Shown: one piece after another, positions 27,995-37,893 of the stretch
Numbering within the stretch: the stretch's first letter is position 1
Layout of the letters: every line of letters starts with the position of its first letter
NCBI RefSeq assembly: GCF_012911865.1
Contig: NZ_JAAXYH010000001.1
Coordinates: 372,001-436,000, forward strand
Reading direction: 5' to 3'
Source: Shewanella salipaludis
GTDB lineage: Bacteria > Pseudomonadota > Gammaproteobacteria > Enterobacterales > Shewanellaceae
DNA length: 64,000 nucleotides
Position numbers and translations under genes: made by a program
The notes under the pieces: generated by a model
The model's database searches: none
What the model was told of the DNA's origin: nothing
What the model saw: only the letters and a program-made list of their open reading frames with translations

Positions 27995-30267
27995 GTATCC
28001 TACTGCTTGTATTGTTAGCCATAGTGATAGTGTTTGCCGTACCAGCCGTCAGGATGCAAGTGATCACCCGGCCGGTATTTTCTTTCTTCAAGAAAGTGCT
28101 GCCGCCCCTGTCTGACACGGAAAAAGAAGCCATGGAAGCCGGCGATGTCTGGTGGGAAGGGGAGCTGTTTCGCGGCAAACCCAACTGGAATACCCTGCAT
28201 AGCTATGGCAAGCCGGCGCTAACGGCCGAAGAGAAAGACTTCATCGACAATCAGGTGATGACAGCGCTCACCATGATAGACGATTTCGACATAGTGCATA
28301 ATCGCAAGGATTTACCGCCTGAGCTGTGGCAATACTTTAAGGAGCAAGGCTTCTTCGCCCTGATCATCCCCAAGAAGTATGGCGGCAAGGCCTTCTCTGC
28401 CTATGCCAACTCGACCATTGTCAGCAAGTTGGCCAGTCGCAGCGTGAGCGCGGCGGTGACCGTCATGGTGCCCAACTCGCTCGGTCCGGGAGAGCTGCTG
28501 ACCCACTATGGCACCACTGAGCAGAAGGAGCGTTGGTTGCCGGCGCTGGCCAAGGGTGATGAGATTCCCTGCTTCGCCTTGACCGGCCCCGAAGCCGGCT
28601 CGGACGCCGGCGCCATTCCCGATGTCGGTATCGTGTGTCGCGAGAGCTTCAATGGTGAAGAGATGCTCGGCCTCAAACTGACCTGGGACAAACGCTATAT
28701 CACACTGGCCCCGGTGGCGACTGTGCTGGGATTGGCGTTCCAGATGCAGGATCCCGATGCCTTGTTGGGTGATAAGGTGAATCTGGGCATTACCTGCGCG
28801 CTGATCCCCACAGATCACCCGGGAGTCGAGATAGGCCGCAGGCATAATCCGCTCGACATGGCCTTCATGAATGGCACCACCCGGGGTGAGCAAGTCTTCA
28901 TTCCCCTGGATTGGATCATCGGCGGGCCCCAGTTTGCCGGTAAGGGCTGGCGTATGCTGGTCGAGTGTTTGTCGGCCGGCCGCGGCATTTCCCTGCCGGC
29001 GCTGGCGACGGCGTCCGGCCACATGGCAACCAAGACGACGACTGCCTATAGCTATGTGCGTCAGCAGTTTGGTCTCTCCATAGGTCATTTCGAAGGGGTG
29101 CAGGAAGCCCTGGCGCGCATCATTGCCAATACCTATCAGCTGGAGGCGGCACGCCGCCTGACCACCACAGGGATAGATCTCAAGGTTAAACCTTCTGTGG
29201 TGACCGCCATCGCCAAGTACCATATGACGGAACTGGGCCGGGATGTGATCAACGATGCCATGGATATCCAGTCCGGCAAGGGCATTCAGTTGGGACCGAA
29301 GAACTATTTGGGCCATCCCTACATGTCCAACCCCATCTCTATTACCGTCGAGGGCGCGAACATACTCACGCGTTCCCTGATGATCTTCGGCCAGGGGGCA
29401 ACCCGCTGCCACCCTTACGTCTTGCCCGAAATGGAAGCGGCGGCAATGGAGGATAAGGAGCAGGCCGAGGAAAGATTCGATGCGCTGCTGCTGGGCCATA
29501 TGGGTTATGCCTGTCGTAATGCCTTTTCCGCGCTGGCCAACGCCTTGACCGGCAGCCGCTTCGCTTCGGCCCCTGTATGCGGCGAGACGCGGCAGTATTA
29601 TAAAGACATGTCGCGGATCTCGGCTGCATTGGCGCTGTTGACCGATACGTCCATGTTGATCATGGGCGGCGATCTCAAGCGCAAGGAAATGCTGTCGGCC
29701 CGCATGGGGGACGTGCTGAGCCAGCTGTACCTGGGCTCGGCAACGGTGAAACTGTTCGAGGACAATGGCCGTCAACAGGATGATCTGCCGGCGGTGCGTT
29801 ATGTCATGACCCAGAGGCTGCACCTGGCGGCCAAGGCCCTGGAAGATACTATCCGCAACTTCCCCAATCGCCCGGTGGCCTGGCTGTTGAGGGTGCTGAT
29901 CTTCCCTCTGGGCAACCACTTCAATGCCCCGTCGGACAAGCAAGTGACAGAGTTGGTCCAGGGGATGATGAAACCCGGACCCGCCAGAGAAAGGCTCACT
30001 TTCCTCTGTCCCGATTTTGCCGGTGACACGGGTGGCGTAGCCGAGGTGGAACAGGCTTTCCTGGCCCAGTACGCCAGCAGGGGCTTGCACAAGAAGTTGA
30101 AGAAGGCCCAGCGCAGTGGCGCGCTGCCGGCGAAAGTGCCCATGTTGACCCTGTTCGACGTTGCGCTGGAGCAGGCGGTGATCACAGAGGAAGAACATAC
30201 ACAGTTGCTGGCGGCCGATGCCCTGCGCCTGGCGGCCATCTTGGTGGACGATTTCGATAAGTTGTAA
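27991..30267 (+). CDS. fadE: FadE-type acyl-CoA dehydrogenase
   Basis: Catalyses the first oxidation of acyl-CoA in beta-oxidation. The 758-residue protein is the long FadE type: an N-terminal hydrophobic segment (LLLVLLAIVIVFAVPAV) for membrane association, then the acyl-CoA dehydrogenase core with CFALTGPEAGSDAGAIPD (FAD and substrate loop), FEGVQEALARI, and VEGANILTRSLMIFGQGA, followed by the FadE-specific C-terminal domain. It is the second gene of psrA-fadE and ends at a bidirectional terminator shared with pykA. Confidence 0.95.
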   Translation: MSILLLVLLAIVIVFAVPAVRMQVITRPVFSFFKKVLPPLSDTEKEAMEAGDVWWEGELFRGKPNWNTLHSYGKPALTAEEKDFIDNQVMTALTMIDDFDIVHNRKDLPPELWQYFKEQGFFALIIPKKYGGKAFSAYANSTIVSKLASRSVSAAVTVMVPNSLGPGELLTHYGTTEQKERWLPALAKGDEIPCFALTGPEAGSDAGAIPDVGIVCRESFNGEEMLGLKLTWDKRYITLAPVATVLGLAFQMQDPDALLGDKVNLGITCALIPTDHPGVEIGRRHNPLDMAFMNGTTRGEQVFIPLDWIIGGPQFAGKGWRMLVECLSAGRGISLPALATASGHMATKTTTAYSYVRQQFGLSIGHFEGVQEALARIIANTYQLEAARRLTTTGIDLKVKPSVVTAIAKYHMTELGRDVINDAMDIQSGKGIQLGPKNYLGHPYMSNPISITVEGANILTRSLMIFGQGATRCHPYVLPEMEAAAMEDKEQAEERFDALLLGHMGYACRNAFSALANALTGSRFASAPVCGETRQYYKDMSRISAALALLTDTSMLIMGGDLKRKEMLSARMGDVLSQLYLGSATVKLFEDNGRQQDDLPAVRYVMTQRLHLAAKALEDTIRNFPNRPVAWLLRVLIFPLGNHFNAPSDKQVTELVQGMMKPGPARERLTFLCPDFAGDTGGVAEVEQAFLAQYASRGLHKKLKKAQRSGALPAKVPMLTLFDVALEQAVITEEEHTQLLAADALRLAAILVDDFDKL

Positions 30268-30285
30268 TCGCCCTAGCTGAGAAAC

Positions 30286-30316
30286 AAAAAACCACCTCGA
30301 TTGAGGTGGTTTTTTT
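30286..30316. terminator. bidirectional terminator between fadE and pykA
   Basis: A-run, ACCACCTC, loop GATT, GAGGTGGT, T-run. Symmetry of the A and T runs suits both convergent genes. Confidence 0.93.
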
Positions 30317-30345
30317 ATGCAGCGGTCTAGCTGGCGAGCCGGCTA

Positions 30346-31785
30346 TCAGGCAACGATCAGCACCTTGCAGGTGTTGGTGCCGCCTATGGTTTCCATCACG
30401 TCGCCCTTGGTCATCAGCACCATGTCACCGCTCTGCAGGAAACCCGCCTCGGACAATGAGTCGAGCGCCTTCTGGGCCACTTCCTCGGCCGCATGGACAG
30501 TGGTGTCGAAATAGACAGGCATGACACCGCGATAGAGTGCCATCTTGGCCAGGGTCGTCTGGTGGCGGGAGAGGGCGAAAATCGGCAGTGACGAGCTGAT
30601 GCGTGACATCATGAGTGGCGTCGCGCCCGATTCCGTCAGGGCGATGATCGCCTTGACGCCTTCGAGGTGGTTGGCGGCGTACATGGTCGACATGGCGATG
30701 GTTTCTTCCACCGAAGTGAAGCTCTGATCCATTCTATGCTTGGACACCTTGACGCTCGGGTGCGCCTCGGCGCCGATGCACACATTGGCCATGGCCTTGA
30801 CGGTTTCCTCGGGGAAATCACCGGCGGCGGTTTCGGCCGACAGCATCACGGCATCTGTGCCATCGAGTACCGCGTTGGCCACGTCCATCACTTCGGCGCG
30901 GGTCGGCATGGGGCTGGAGATCATCGACTCCATCATCTGGGTGGCGGTGATCACCGTCTTGTTAAGCTGACGCGAGCGGCTGATGAGCTTCTTCTGCACG
31001 GCCACCAGCGCGGCATCGCCTATCTCGACGCCGAGATCGCCACGGGCCACCATGACGGCATCGGATGCCAGGATCACATCGTCCATGGCGGCATCCGTGG
31101 CGACAGCCTCGGCGCGTTCCACCTTGGCGACTATCAGAGCCTTGCTGCCGGCAGCTTCGGCCAGACCGCGGGCGAGATCGAGATCCGCACCGGTACGCGG
31201 GAAGGACACGGCCAGGTAATCGACCTGGATCATCGCGGCCGTGAGTATGTCGGCCTTATCTTTCTCGGTCAACGCAGGTGCGGTTAAGCCGCCGCCTTGC
31301 TTGTTGATGCCTTTGTTATTGGAGAGCGGACCGGCTACAGTTACCGTGGTGAACACCTTACGGCCTTCGACCCGCTCGACCCTGAGTTGCACCCGGCCAT
31401 CGTCCAGCATCAAGATATCGCCTATCCTGACATCATCGGGTAACTCTTTGTAGTCGATGCCCACCTGAGTCTCATCGCCTTCGCCCTTGGCCAATTCGGC
31501 ATCGAGAATAAAGGCCTGGCCCAAGTCCAGTTGCACCTTCTTATTGTCTTTGAAGGTGGAAACCCGGATCTTGGGGCCCTGCAGGTCACCCAAAATGGCC
31601 ACATGCACTCCCAGCTCCTTGGCGATGGCGCGGGTCTGGTTGGCCCTTTGCAGGTGATCTTCCGGTGAGCCGTGGGAAAAATTGAGGCGTACAACGTTGG
31701 CGCCGGCAGCTATGATGCGGCGTAGATTGTCATCACGATCGGTCGCTGGACCCAAGGTAGTGACGATTTTGGTTCTGCGGAACAT
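30346..31785 (-). CDS. pykA: pyruvate kinase, type II
   Basis: Converts phosphoenolpyruvate and ADP to pyruvate and ATP. At 479 residues it is close to Escherichia coli PykA, with [13 protein letters not shown] at the start, [10 protein letters not shown] (substrate Asn and Arg region), [12 protein letters not shown], the catalytic Lys in [22 protein letters not shown], and [10 protein letters not shown] HexR-like operator lies about 60 bases upstream, consistent with co-control with the Entner-Doudoroff genes next door. It is transcribed alone on the minus strand. Confidence 0.97.
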   Translation of the reverse strand: MFRRTKIVTTLGPATDRDDNLRRIIAAGANVVRLNFSHGSPEDHLQRANQTRAIAKELGVHVAILGDLQGPKIRVSTFKDNKKVQLDLGQAFILDAELAKGEGDETQVGIDYKELPDDVRIGDILMLDDGRVQLRVERVEGRKVFTTVTVAGPLSNNKGINKQGGGLTAPALTEKDKADILTAAMIQVDYLAVSFPRTGADLDLARGLAEAAGSKALIVAKVERAEAVATDAAMDDVILASDAVMVARGDLGVEIGDAALVAVQKKLISRSRQLNKTVITATQMMESMISSPMPTRAEVMDVANAVLDGTDAVMLSAETAAGDFPEETVKAMANVCIGAEAHPSVKVSKHRMDQSFTSVEETIAMSTMYAANHLEGVKAIIALTESGATPLMMSRISSSLPIFALSRHQTTLAKMALYRGVMPVYFDTTVHAAEEVAQKALDSLSEAGFLQSGDMVLMTKGDVMETIGGTNTCKVLIVA

Positions 31786-31843
31786 GGGATACTCCGTTAG
31801 TTTTTAAAATTCTGTTTATATACTAGCAGACAATAGCGCTTTT

Positions 31844-31858
31844 TGTAGGAAAGTTACA
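31844..31858. promoter_or_regulatory. HexR-like operator upstream of pykA
   Basis: TGTAGGAAAGTTACA has the 15-base TGTA-N7-TACA pattern of HexR sites (Escherichia coli type TGTAATTAAATTACA). It lies 59 bases before pykA. Confidence 0.7.
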
Positions 31859-31915
31859 AACAAAATGATCTTCACGAGCGGGAAATTTTTAGCGTCATGA
31901 CGGGAAAAATAGTCG

Positions 31916-31946
31916 AAAAAAAGCGGCTGTCGTCGATGACAGCCGC
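31916..31946 (-). terminator. terminator of hexR
   Basis: On the minus strand GCGGCTGTC pairs with GACAGCCGC around six bases and is followed by seven T. It is 22 bases beyond the hexR stop. Confidence 0.92.
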
Positions 31947-31968
31947 GCTTTAACGCCCGGAAAGTGAA

Positions 31969-32823
31969 TTACAGTATCGGATCTTTATTGATGCGGGACT
32001 CTTTCAGCACTTCCTTAACCCGTTTGAGGTTGTCCCTGAAACGCGGGCCGCGGCGCAGGGTAAAGCCGGTCGCCAGCACGTCTATGGTCACCAGCTGTGC
32101 CAGGCGTGACGCCATCGGCAGGTACATGTCCGTGTCTTCCGGCACTTCCATGGTGACGGGCAGGGTGCACTCCATCGACAGAGGTGAATTGCGCGCCGTG
32201 ATCCCTATGACGGCAGCGCCGTTCTCTCTCGCCAATCTTGCTATATCAATCAATGATTTAGTTCGACCTGTGTGGGAGATTAACACCACGACGTCACCTT
32301 CGTTGCTGTTGATGCAGCTCATGCGCTGCATCAGCACATCATCGAAGCAAATGACGGGGACATTGAAACGGAAAAATTTGTTCTGGGCGTCGTGGGCGAC
32401 CGAGGCCGAGGCGCCCAGGCCGAAGAAGGAAATCGTCTTAGCTTGAGTCAGAATATCAACGGCTTTGTTTATTGCTGCCGTGTCTAAGCTCTGTCTGGCA
32501 GTGTCGAGCGAAGCCATTGAAGATTCGAATATTTTTGTCGTATATGAGTCTGTGGAGTCGTCTTCTTCGACGTGGCGGCTCACATAGGGAGTGCCGTTCG
32601 CAAGACTTTGTGCCAGATGTAATTTAAAATCAGGAAAGCCCTTGGTGTCCAGGCGGCGGCAGAAGCGATTCACTGTGGGTTCACTGACATCGGCCATCTT
32701 GGCCAGAGTGGCTATGCTGGAATGGATGGCAGTTTGCGGTGACGCCAGGATCACTTCCGCAACTTTGCGTTCTGACTTACTGAAATGGGTGAGGCTTTTT
32801 TGAACCTTTTCTAAGGTATTCAT
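31969..32823 (-). CDS. hexR: RpiR-family regulator HexR
   Basis: Senses 2-keto-3-deoxy-6-phosphogluconate and controls central carbon genes. The 284-residue protein has an N-terminal RpiR helix-turn-helix (MADVSEPTVNRFCRRLDTKG) and a C-terminal SIS sugar-phosphate domain (FFGLGASASVAHDAQNKFF, VVLISHTGRTKSLID). Close resemblance to Escherichia coli HexR extends to GFPDFKLHLAQSLANGTPYV. I chose the start MNTLEKVQ by this alignment; another ATG is two codons upstream. It is divergent from zwf, with HexR-like sites on both flanking promoters. Confidence 0.96.
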   Translation of the reverse strand: MNTLEKVQKSLTHFSKSERKVAEVILASPQTAIHSSIATLAKMADVSEPTVNRFCRRLDTKGFPDFKLHLAQSLANGTPYVSRHVEEDDSTDSYTTKIFESSMASLDTARQSLDTAAINKAVDILTQAKTISFFGLGASASVAHDAQNKFFRFNVPVICFDDVLMQRMSCINSNEGDVVVLISHTGRTKSLIDIARLARENGAAVIGITARNSPLSMECTLPVTMEVPEDTDMYLPMASRLAQLVTIDVLATGFTLRRGPRFRDNLKRVKEVLKESRINKDPIL

Positions 32824-33125
32824 ACGCATACGTCCGCTGAAATCGAGTTGTTGTTTTATTTATTAATTCGGATTAAACCAAGGCAGTGTAAAAAACACCT
32901 GGCCAAAACTGAATGTAGTAACTTTTCTATCTAAGCTTTGACCGGATATCGTAATTTAAGCACAAAAAGCATATCAGATTTATGCCGATAATGCCTAGTT
33001 TAGCCCGGCATGAATAATTTCAAATTCTAGATGCATTTAACAATTTCTGTTGTTATATTACAACAAAAGTGTGCTTATCTTCATTGTGATGAAGCAGGGC
33101 AGTAATAAAAGGAGAGTTTAAAGCA
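32824..33125. other. hexR-zwf divergent intergenic region
   Basis: About 300 bases without a gene. Besides the operator at 33048 there is a possible half-site (TGTAGTAA at 32914) and a strong ribosome-binding site (AAGGAGAG) before zwf. Confidence 0.5.
33048..33065. promoter_or_regulatory. HexR-like operator upstream of zwf
   Basis: TGTTGTTATATTACAACA is an inverted repeat (TGTTGT / ACAACA), and its first 15 bases fit TGTNNT-N3-ATTACA, the HexR pattern. It lies about 60 bases before zwf in the hexR-zwf divergent gap. Confidence 0.65.
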
Positions 33126-34598
33126 ATGGGCAAAACAACATCGGGAGCCAAAGCTTGTGACTTCGTACTCTTTGGTACCAAGGGTGACCTGGCGCGGCGT
33201 AAGTTGTTACCTTCTCTATACCAGCTGGATAAAGCCGGGTTACTCAATGTAGACACCAAGGTCATAGGTGTCGCCAAAGACGAGTTTACTCAGGAAGCGT
33301 TCAAAGAGTTAGTGGTGCTTGCTTTAAACACCTTCGTCAAGGAATCTCTCTGCGAAGACACACTCCAACGTTTCCTATCCCGCTGCCATTATATCGGCAC
33401 CAACTTCACCGAATCTGCCGGCTACAGCGCCTTCCATGAGTTACTCGAGCCATCCAAGCGCGTCATGGTCAATTATTTCGCCACGCCACCTTCGATATTC
33501 GGCGACATAGGCCGTTGCCTGCATGAGCAGAATCTCATTCACAGCGATACCCGGGTCGTGCTGGAAAAACCCATAGGCTCGGATCTCGAGTCTTCCAGGG
33601 TGATTAACGACCAGGTGTCGACCTATTTCAGCGAGCGCCAGATTTACCGCATCGATCATTACCTGGGTAAAGAGACGGTACAGAACCTGATCGCCCTGCG
33701 GTTCGCCAACTCCCTGTTTGCCTCCAAGTGGGATAACCGCACCATAGATCATGTGCAGATCACGGTCGCCGAAGAGGTGGGCATCGAAGGCCGTTGGGGC
33801 TATTTCGATAAGGCCGGGCAGATGCGCGACATGATCCAGAACCACCTGCTGCAGGTCCTGACCCTGGTGGCCATGGATCCGCCGGTGAATCTGGATGCCG
33901 ACAGCATCCGCGATGAGAAGGTCAAAGTGCTCAAGTCGCTGCGTCCCATCACGGCCGACAACGTCTACGAGAATACGGTTCGCGGTCAGTACAGTGCCGG
34001 CTTCCTCAAGGGCAGCCCTGTGCCTGGCTACCTGGAAGAAGAGGGCGCCAACACGCAATCCAACACTGAGAGCTTCGTGGCGCTGCGGGTCGACATAGAC
34101 AACTGGCGCTGGGCCGGGGTGCCTTTCTACCTGCGCAGCGGTAAGCGCATGCCGTTCAAGAGTTCGGAAATTGTGGTGTATTTCAAGAATCCACCCCATA
34201 ACCTGTATCGCTCCAGCTACCGTAATCTGCCGCCGAACAAGCTCACCATACGTCTGCAGCCCCATGAAGGGGTCGAGATCCAGATGATGAACAAGGTGCC
34301 TGGGCTGGAACAGAAACAGCGCCTGCAAACCACCAAGCTGGATCTGAGTTTCTCGGATACCTTCAAGAATGAGCGTATCGCCGACGCCTACGAGCGTCTG
34401 CTGTTGGAAGCCATGCTGGGCAACCAGGCGTTATTCGTGCGCCGCGATGAAGTGGAGCAAGCCTGGACCTGGGTCGATGGCATCATACAGTCATGGGAAG
34501 CCAGCAATGAAAAGCCTAAACCTTATCCTGCCGGCACCTGGGGACCCGTGGCGTCCGTCGCCCTGATCACCAAAGATGGCCGTTCCTGGGATGAGTAA
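33126..34598 (+). CDS. zwf: glucose-6-phosphate 1-dehydrogenase
   Basis: Oxidises glucose 6-phosphate to 6-phosphogluconolactone, producing NADPH. The 490-residue protein has the nucleotide loop LFGTKGDLARRKLLPSLY, the active site RIDHYLGKETVQN, and EKPIGSDLESS. It heads the zwf-pgl-edd-eda operon, which converts glucose 6-phosphate to pyruvate and glyceraldehyde 3-phosphate. A HexR-like operator precedes it. Confidence 0.98.
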   Translation: MGKTTSGAKACDFVLFGTKGDLARRKLLPSLYQLDKAGLLNVDTKVIGVAKDEFTQEAFKELVVLALNTFVKESLCEDTLQRFLSRCHYIGTNFTESAGYSAFHELLEPSKRVMVNYFATPPSIFGDIGRCLHEQNLIHSDTRVVLEKPIGSDLESSRVINDQVSTYFSERQIYRIDHYLGKETVQNLIALRFANSLFASKWDNRTIDHVQITVAEEVGIEGRWGYFDKAGQMRDMIQNHLLQVLTLVAMDPPVNLDADSIRDEKVKVLKSLRPITADNVYENTVRGQYSAGFLKGSPVPGYLEEEGANTQSNTESFVALRVDIDNWRWAGVPFYLRSGKRMPFKSSEIVVYFKNPPHNLYRSSYRNLPPNKLTIRLQPHEGVEIQMMNKVPGLEQKQRLQTTKLDLSFSDTFKNERIADAYERLLLEAMLGNQALFVRRDEVEQAWTWVDGIIQSWEASNEKPKPYPAGTWGPVASVALITKDGRSWDE

Positions 34599-34608
34599 GG
34601 AGCCGAAC

Positions 34609-35307
34609 ATGCCAAAAGAAACCGTCTTTAAATCCTTCGCCAATCCCGCCGCACTCGAGCAGGATCTGGCCGAGCGGATTGCCCGTCAGCTGCAACATGC
34701 GGTCGACGCCCGGGGCAAGGCCAGCCTGGTGGTCTCGGGGGGCTCGACGCCGCTGAAGCTATTCCAACAGCTGAGCCTCAAGGCCATAGACTGGAGTGAC
34801 GTCTATATCACCCTCGCCGATGAGCGTTGGGTCGAGGCCGATGCCCAGGATTCGAATGAGCGTTTGGTGCGTGAGCATCTGTTGCAGAACCGAGCCGCCA
34901 ATGCCAAGTTTCGTGGCTTGAAGAACATGTTTGCCACCCCTGAGCTGGGCTGTGACATGGCCGCCGAGTCCCTGGCCAACTTCCCGCGGCCCTTCGACGT
35001 GGTAGTGCTGGGCATGGGCAATGACGGCCATACCTGTTCCTGGTTCCCGTGCGCCGCCGAGTTGGAGCTGGCGCTGTCGACCCAGGCCCTCTGCGCCGCC
35101 GTTAATCCCAGCACTGCGCCCCATCCGCGGATCACCCTCTCCAAGAGCGGGATCTTGAATAGCCGGCAGATTTACCTGCACTTGGTGGGGGAGCAAAAAC
35201 TTGCCGTGTATCGTCAAGCCCTGGAGAGTGACGATGTGAAAGCCATGCCAATCCGAGCCGTACTAGCCCAACACAAGACCCCGGTCGATGTGTTCTGGAG
35301 CGCTTAA
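34609..35307 (+). CDS. pgl: 6-phosphogluconolactonase
   Basis: Hydrolyses 6-phosphogluconolactone to 6-phosphogluconate. The 232-residue protein belongs to the sugar-phosphate isomerase-like Pgl (DevB) family, with LVVSGGSTPLKLFQQLS, TLADERWV and LGMGNDGHTCSWFP. I chose MPKETVFK as start because AAGGAG lies seven bases before it; the longer frame would overlap zwf by 23 bases. It is 10 bases after zwf and 9 before edd. Confidence 0.96.
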   Translation: MPKETVFKSFANPAALEQDLAERIARQLQHAVDARGKASLVVSGGSTPLKLFQQLSLKAIDWSDVYITLADERWVEADAQDSNERLVREHLLQNRAANAKFRGLKNMFATPELGCDMAAESLANFPRPFDVVVLGMGNDGHTCSWFPCAAELELALSTQALCAAVNPSTAPHPRITLSKSGILNSRQIYLHLVGEQKLAVYRQALESDDVKAMPIRAVLAQHKTPVDVFWSA

Positions 35308-35316
35308 GGAGTCACA

Positions 35317-37143
35317 ATGCATTCAGTAGTCCAAGCTGTTACCGACAGAATCATAGCCCGCAGCCAGGGTCCCCGTGAACGTTATCTGAAGGCGCTCGGC
35401 GATGCCAGAGCCAAGGGCGTACATCGCAGCTCCCTGAGTTGCGGCAACCTGGCCCATGGTTTTGCCGCCTGTAATCCGGATGATAAAAACACCCTGCGTC
35501 ATCTGACCAAGGCCAACATAGGCATAGTCACCGCCTTCAACGACATGTTGTCGGCGCACCAGCCCTACGGCGACTATCCGGCTATCCTCAAGCAGGCCTG
35601 CCATGAAGTCGGCAGCGTGGCCCAGGTCGCCGGTGGCGTGCCTGCCATGTGTGACGGGGTGACCCAGGGACAACCCGGGATGGAGCTGAGCCTGTTGAGC
35701 CGCGAGATCATCGCCATGTCGACCGCCATAGGCTTGTCCCACAACATGTTCGATGGCGCCCTGTTGCTGGGGATCTGCGACAAGATAGTCCCAGGACTGC
35801 TGATCGGTGCCCTGAGCTTCGGCCATCTGCCCATGCTGTTCGTGCCTGCCGGGCCGATGAGATCCGGTATTCCCAACAAGGAAAAGGCACGGGTGCGGCA
35901 GCAATTCGCCCAGGGCAAGGTCGACAGGGCTAAGCTGCTCGAAGCCGAGTCTCAGTCTTATCATAGCGCCGGCACTTGTACCTTCTACGGCACGGCCAAT
36001 TCCAACCAACTCATGCTGGAAGTCATGGGCCTGCAATTGCCGGGTTCCTCCTTCGTCAATCCGGACGATCCGCTGCGGGCCGCGCTCAACTCGGTGGCCG
36101 CCAAACAGGTATGCCGTCTGACCGAGATGGGCAGTCAGTACACCCCCATAGGCGAAGTCGTCAATGAGAAGTCCGTGGTCAACGGCATAGTGGCGCTGCT
36201 GGCCACCGGCGGCTCCACCAACCTGACCATGCATATCGTCGCCGCCGCGCGCGCAGCCGGTATCCTGGTCAACTGGGATGATTTCTCCGAATTGTCCGAT
36301 GCCGTGCCTCTGCTGGCGCGGGTCTACCCCAACGGTCAGGCCGATATCAACCACTTCCACGCCGCCGGTGGCATGGCCTTCCTGATCAAGGAATTGCTCG
36401 ATGCCGGCCTGTTGCATGAAGATGTCAACACAGTGGCAGGCATGGGCCTGAGGCGCTACACCCAGGAGCCGAGATTGCTCGACGGGGAACTGCGCTGGGT
36501 CGATGGTCCGACACAGAGCCTGGATACCGATGTCTTGACCGGCGTCGCCGCGCCATTCCAGAGCAACGGCGGTCTCAAACTGCTCAAGGGTAACCTGGGC
36601 AGGGCGGTGATCAAGGTGTCTGCGGTACAGGAAAAGCATAGGATTGTCGAAGCACCGGCGATAGTGATAGACGATCAGAATAAACTCGATGCCCTGTTCA
36701 AGGCCGGAGCCCTGGACAGAGACTGTGTGGTGGTGGTCAAGGGCCAAGGGCCGAAGGCCAACGGCATGCCAGAACTGCATAAACTGACCCCCATGCTCGG
36801 CAGTCAGCAGGATAAGGGCTTCAAGGTTGCCTTGTTGACCGATGGCCGCATGTCCGGTGCCTCGGGCAAGGTGCCTGCGGCCATACATTTGACTCCCGAA
36901 GCGCTGGATGGCGGCTTGATCGCCAAGGTCAGGGACGGCGACATAGTCAGGGTCAATGCCATGACTGGCGAACTGACACTCCTGGTGTCCGAGGCCGAAC
37001 TGGCGACCCGGGAGGCCGAAGCTGTCGATCTGCATCACTCCCGCTACGGCATGGGCCGCGAGTTGTTCGGTGCGCTCAGGGCGAACCTAAGCAGTCCTGA
37101 GACGGGTGCACGAAGCACCAGTGCCATCGACGAACTTTACTAA
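35317..37143 (+). CDS. edd: 6-phosphogluconate dehydratase
   Basis: Dehydrates 6-phosphogluconate to KDPG in the Entner-Doudoroff pathway using an oxygen-sensitive [4Fe-4S] cluster. The 608-residue protein belongs to the IlvD/Edd family: [35 protein letters not shown], and [19 protein letters not shown] are visible, with cluster cysteines in the first two. A GGAG site precedes the ATG. Confidence 0.98.
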   Translation: MHSVVQAVTDRIIARSQGPRERYLKALGDARAKGVHRSSLSCGNLAHGFAACNPDDKNTLRHLTKANIGIVTAFNDMLSAHQPYGDYPAILKQACHEVGSVAQVAGGVPAMCDGVTQGQPGMELSLLSREIIAMSTAIGLSHNMFDGALLLGICDKIVPGLLIGALSFGHLPMLFVPAGPMRSGIPNKEKARVRQQFAQGKVDRAKLLEAESQSYHSAGTCTFYGTANSNQLMLEVMGLQLPGSSFVNPDDPLRAALNSVAAKQVCRLTEMGSQYTPIGEVVNEKSVVNGIVALLATGGSTNLTMHIVAAARAAGILVNWDDFSELSDAVPLLARVYPNGQADINHFHAAGGMAFLIKELLDAGLLHEDVNTVAGMGLRRYTQEPRLLDGELRWVDGPTQSLDTDVLTGVAAPFQSNGGLKLLKGNLGRAVIKVSAVQEKHRIVEAPAIVIDDQNKLDALFKAGALDRDCVVVVKGQGPKANGMPELHKLTPMLGSQQDKGFKVALLTDGRMSGASGKVPAAIHLTPEALDGGLIAKVRDGDIVRVNAMTGELTLLVSEAELATREAEAVDLHHSRYGMGRELFGALRANLSSPETGARSTSAIDELY

Positions 37144-37164
37144 TTATTAAGGAAGAATGACGCA

Positions 37165-37806
37165 ATGTTTGAGAATAACTGGTCTTTGCAGCCACAAGAT
37201 ATTTTTAATCGCAGCCCTATTGTTCCTGTAATGGTTATCAATAAGATAGAGCATGCTGTGCCGCTGGCCAAGGCCCTGGTTGCCGGCGGGATCAGCGTCC
37301 TGGAAGTGACCCTGCGCACCCCCTGTGCCCTGGAAGCCATCACCAAGATAGCCAAGGAAGTGCCCGAGGCCCTGGTGGGCGCCGGCACTGTGTTGAATGA
37401 GGCGCAACTGGCGCAGGCGGTTGCCGCCGGTGCCCAGTTCATCATCACTCCGGGGGCGACCACAGAGCTGCTGAAGGCGGCGATGAAGGGCACTGTACCT
37501 TTGATCCCAGGCGTCGCCAGCATCTCAGAGGTGATGACGGCCATGGAGCTGGGGTATCGCAACTTCAAGTTTTTCCCGGCTGAAGCCTCCGGCGGTGTCG
37601 ATGCGCTTAAGGCGTTCTCGGGTCCCCTGGCGGACATACGTTTCTGTCCGACCGGCGGCATCACCCCGAGCAGCTACAAGGATTATCTGGCGCTGAAGAA
37701 TGTCGACTGTATCGGTGGCAGCTGGATAGCCCCAACGGATGCGATGGAGCAGGGCGACTGGGACAGGATCACCCGCCTATGCAAGGAAGCCATCGAAGGG
37801 CTCTGA
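37165..37806 (+). CDS. eda: KDPG/KHG aldolase
   Basis: Splits KDPG into pyruvate and glyceraldehyde 3-phosphate. The 213-residue protein has the catalytic Glu in [11 protein letters not shown] and the Schiff-base Lys in [15 protein letters not shown], with IGGSWIAP at the end. Last gene of the zwf operon, 21 bases after edd, closed by a bidirectional terminator. Confidence 0.98.
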   Translation: MFENNWSLQPQDIFNRSPIVPVMVINKIEHAVPLAKALVAGGISVLEVTLRTPCALEAITKIAKEVPEALVGAGTVLNEAQLAQAVAAGAQFIITPGATTELLKAAMKGTVPLIPGVASISEVMTAMELGYRNFKFFPAEASGGVDALKAFSGPLADIRFCPTGGITPSSYKDYLALKNVDCIGGSWIAPTDAMEQGDWDRITRLCKEAIEGL

Positions 37807-37841
37807 GTTGGCTTTCGATACACAGGGCTTTAGAGCCAATG

Positions 37842-37868
37842 AAAAAGCCACCCCAGGGTGGCTTTTTT
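37842..37868. terminator. bidirectional terminator between eda and dgt
   Basis: AAAAAGCCACC, loop CCAG, GGTGGC and six T. Serves both convergent genes. Confidence 0.92.
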
Positions 37869-37893
37869 CTTGCCGCCGGGTTGAGCCTGGTGG

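Noticed and set aside
35323..37038. 571-codon minus-strand frame opposite edd
   Set aside because: A shadow frame in GC-rich coding DNA; Gln/His-rich and without motifs, while edd is unmistakable.
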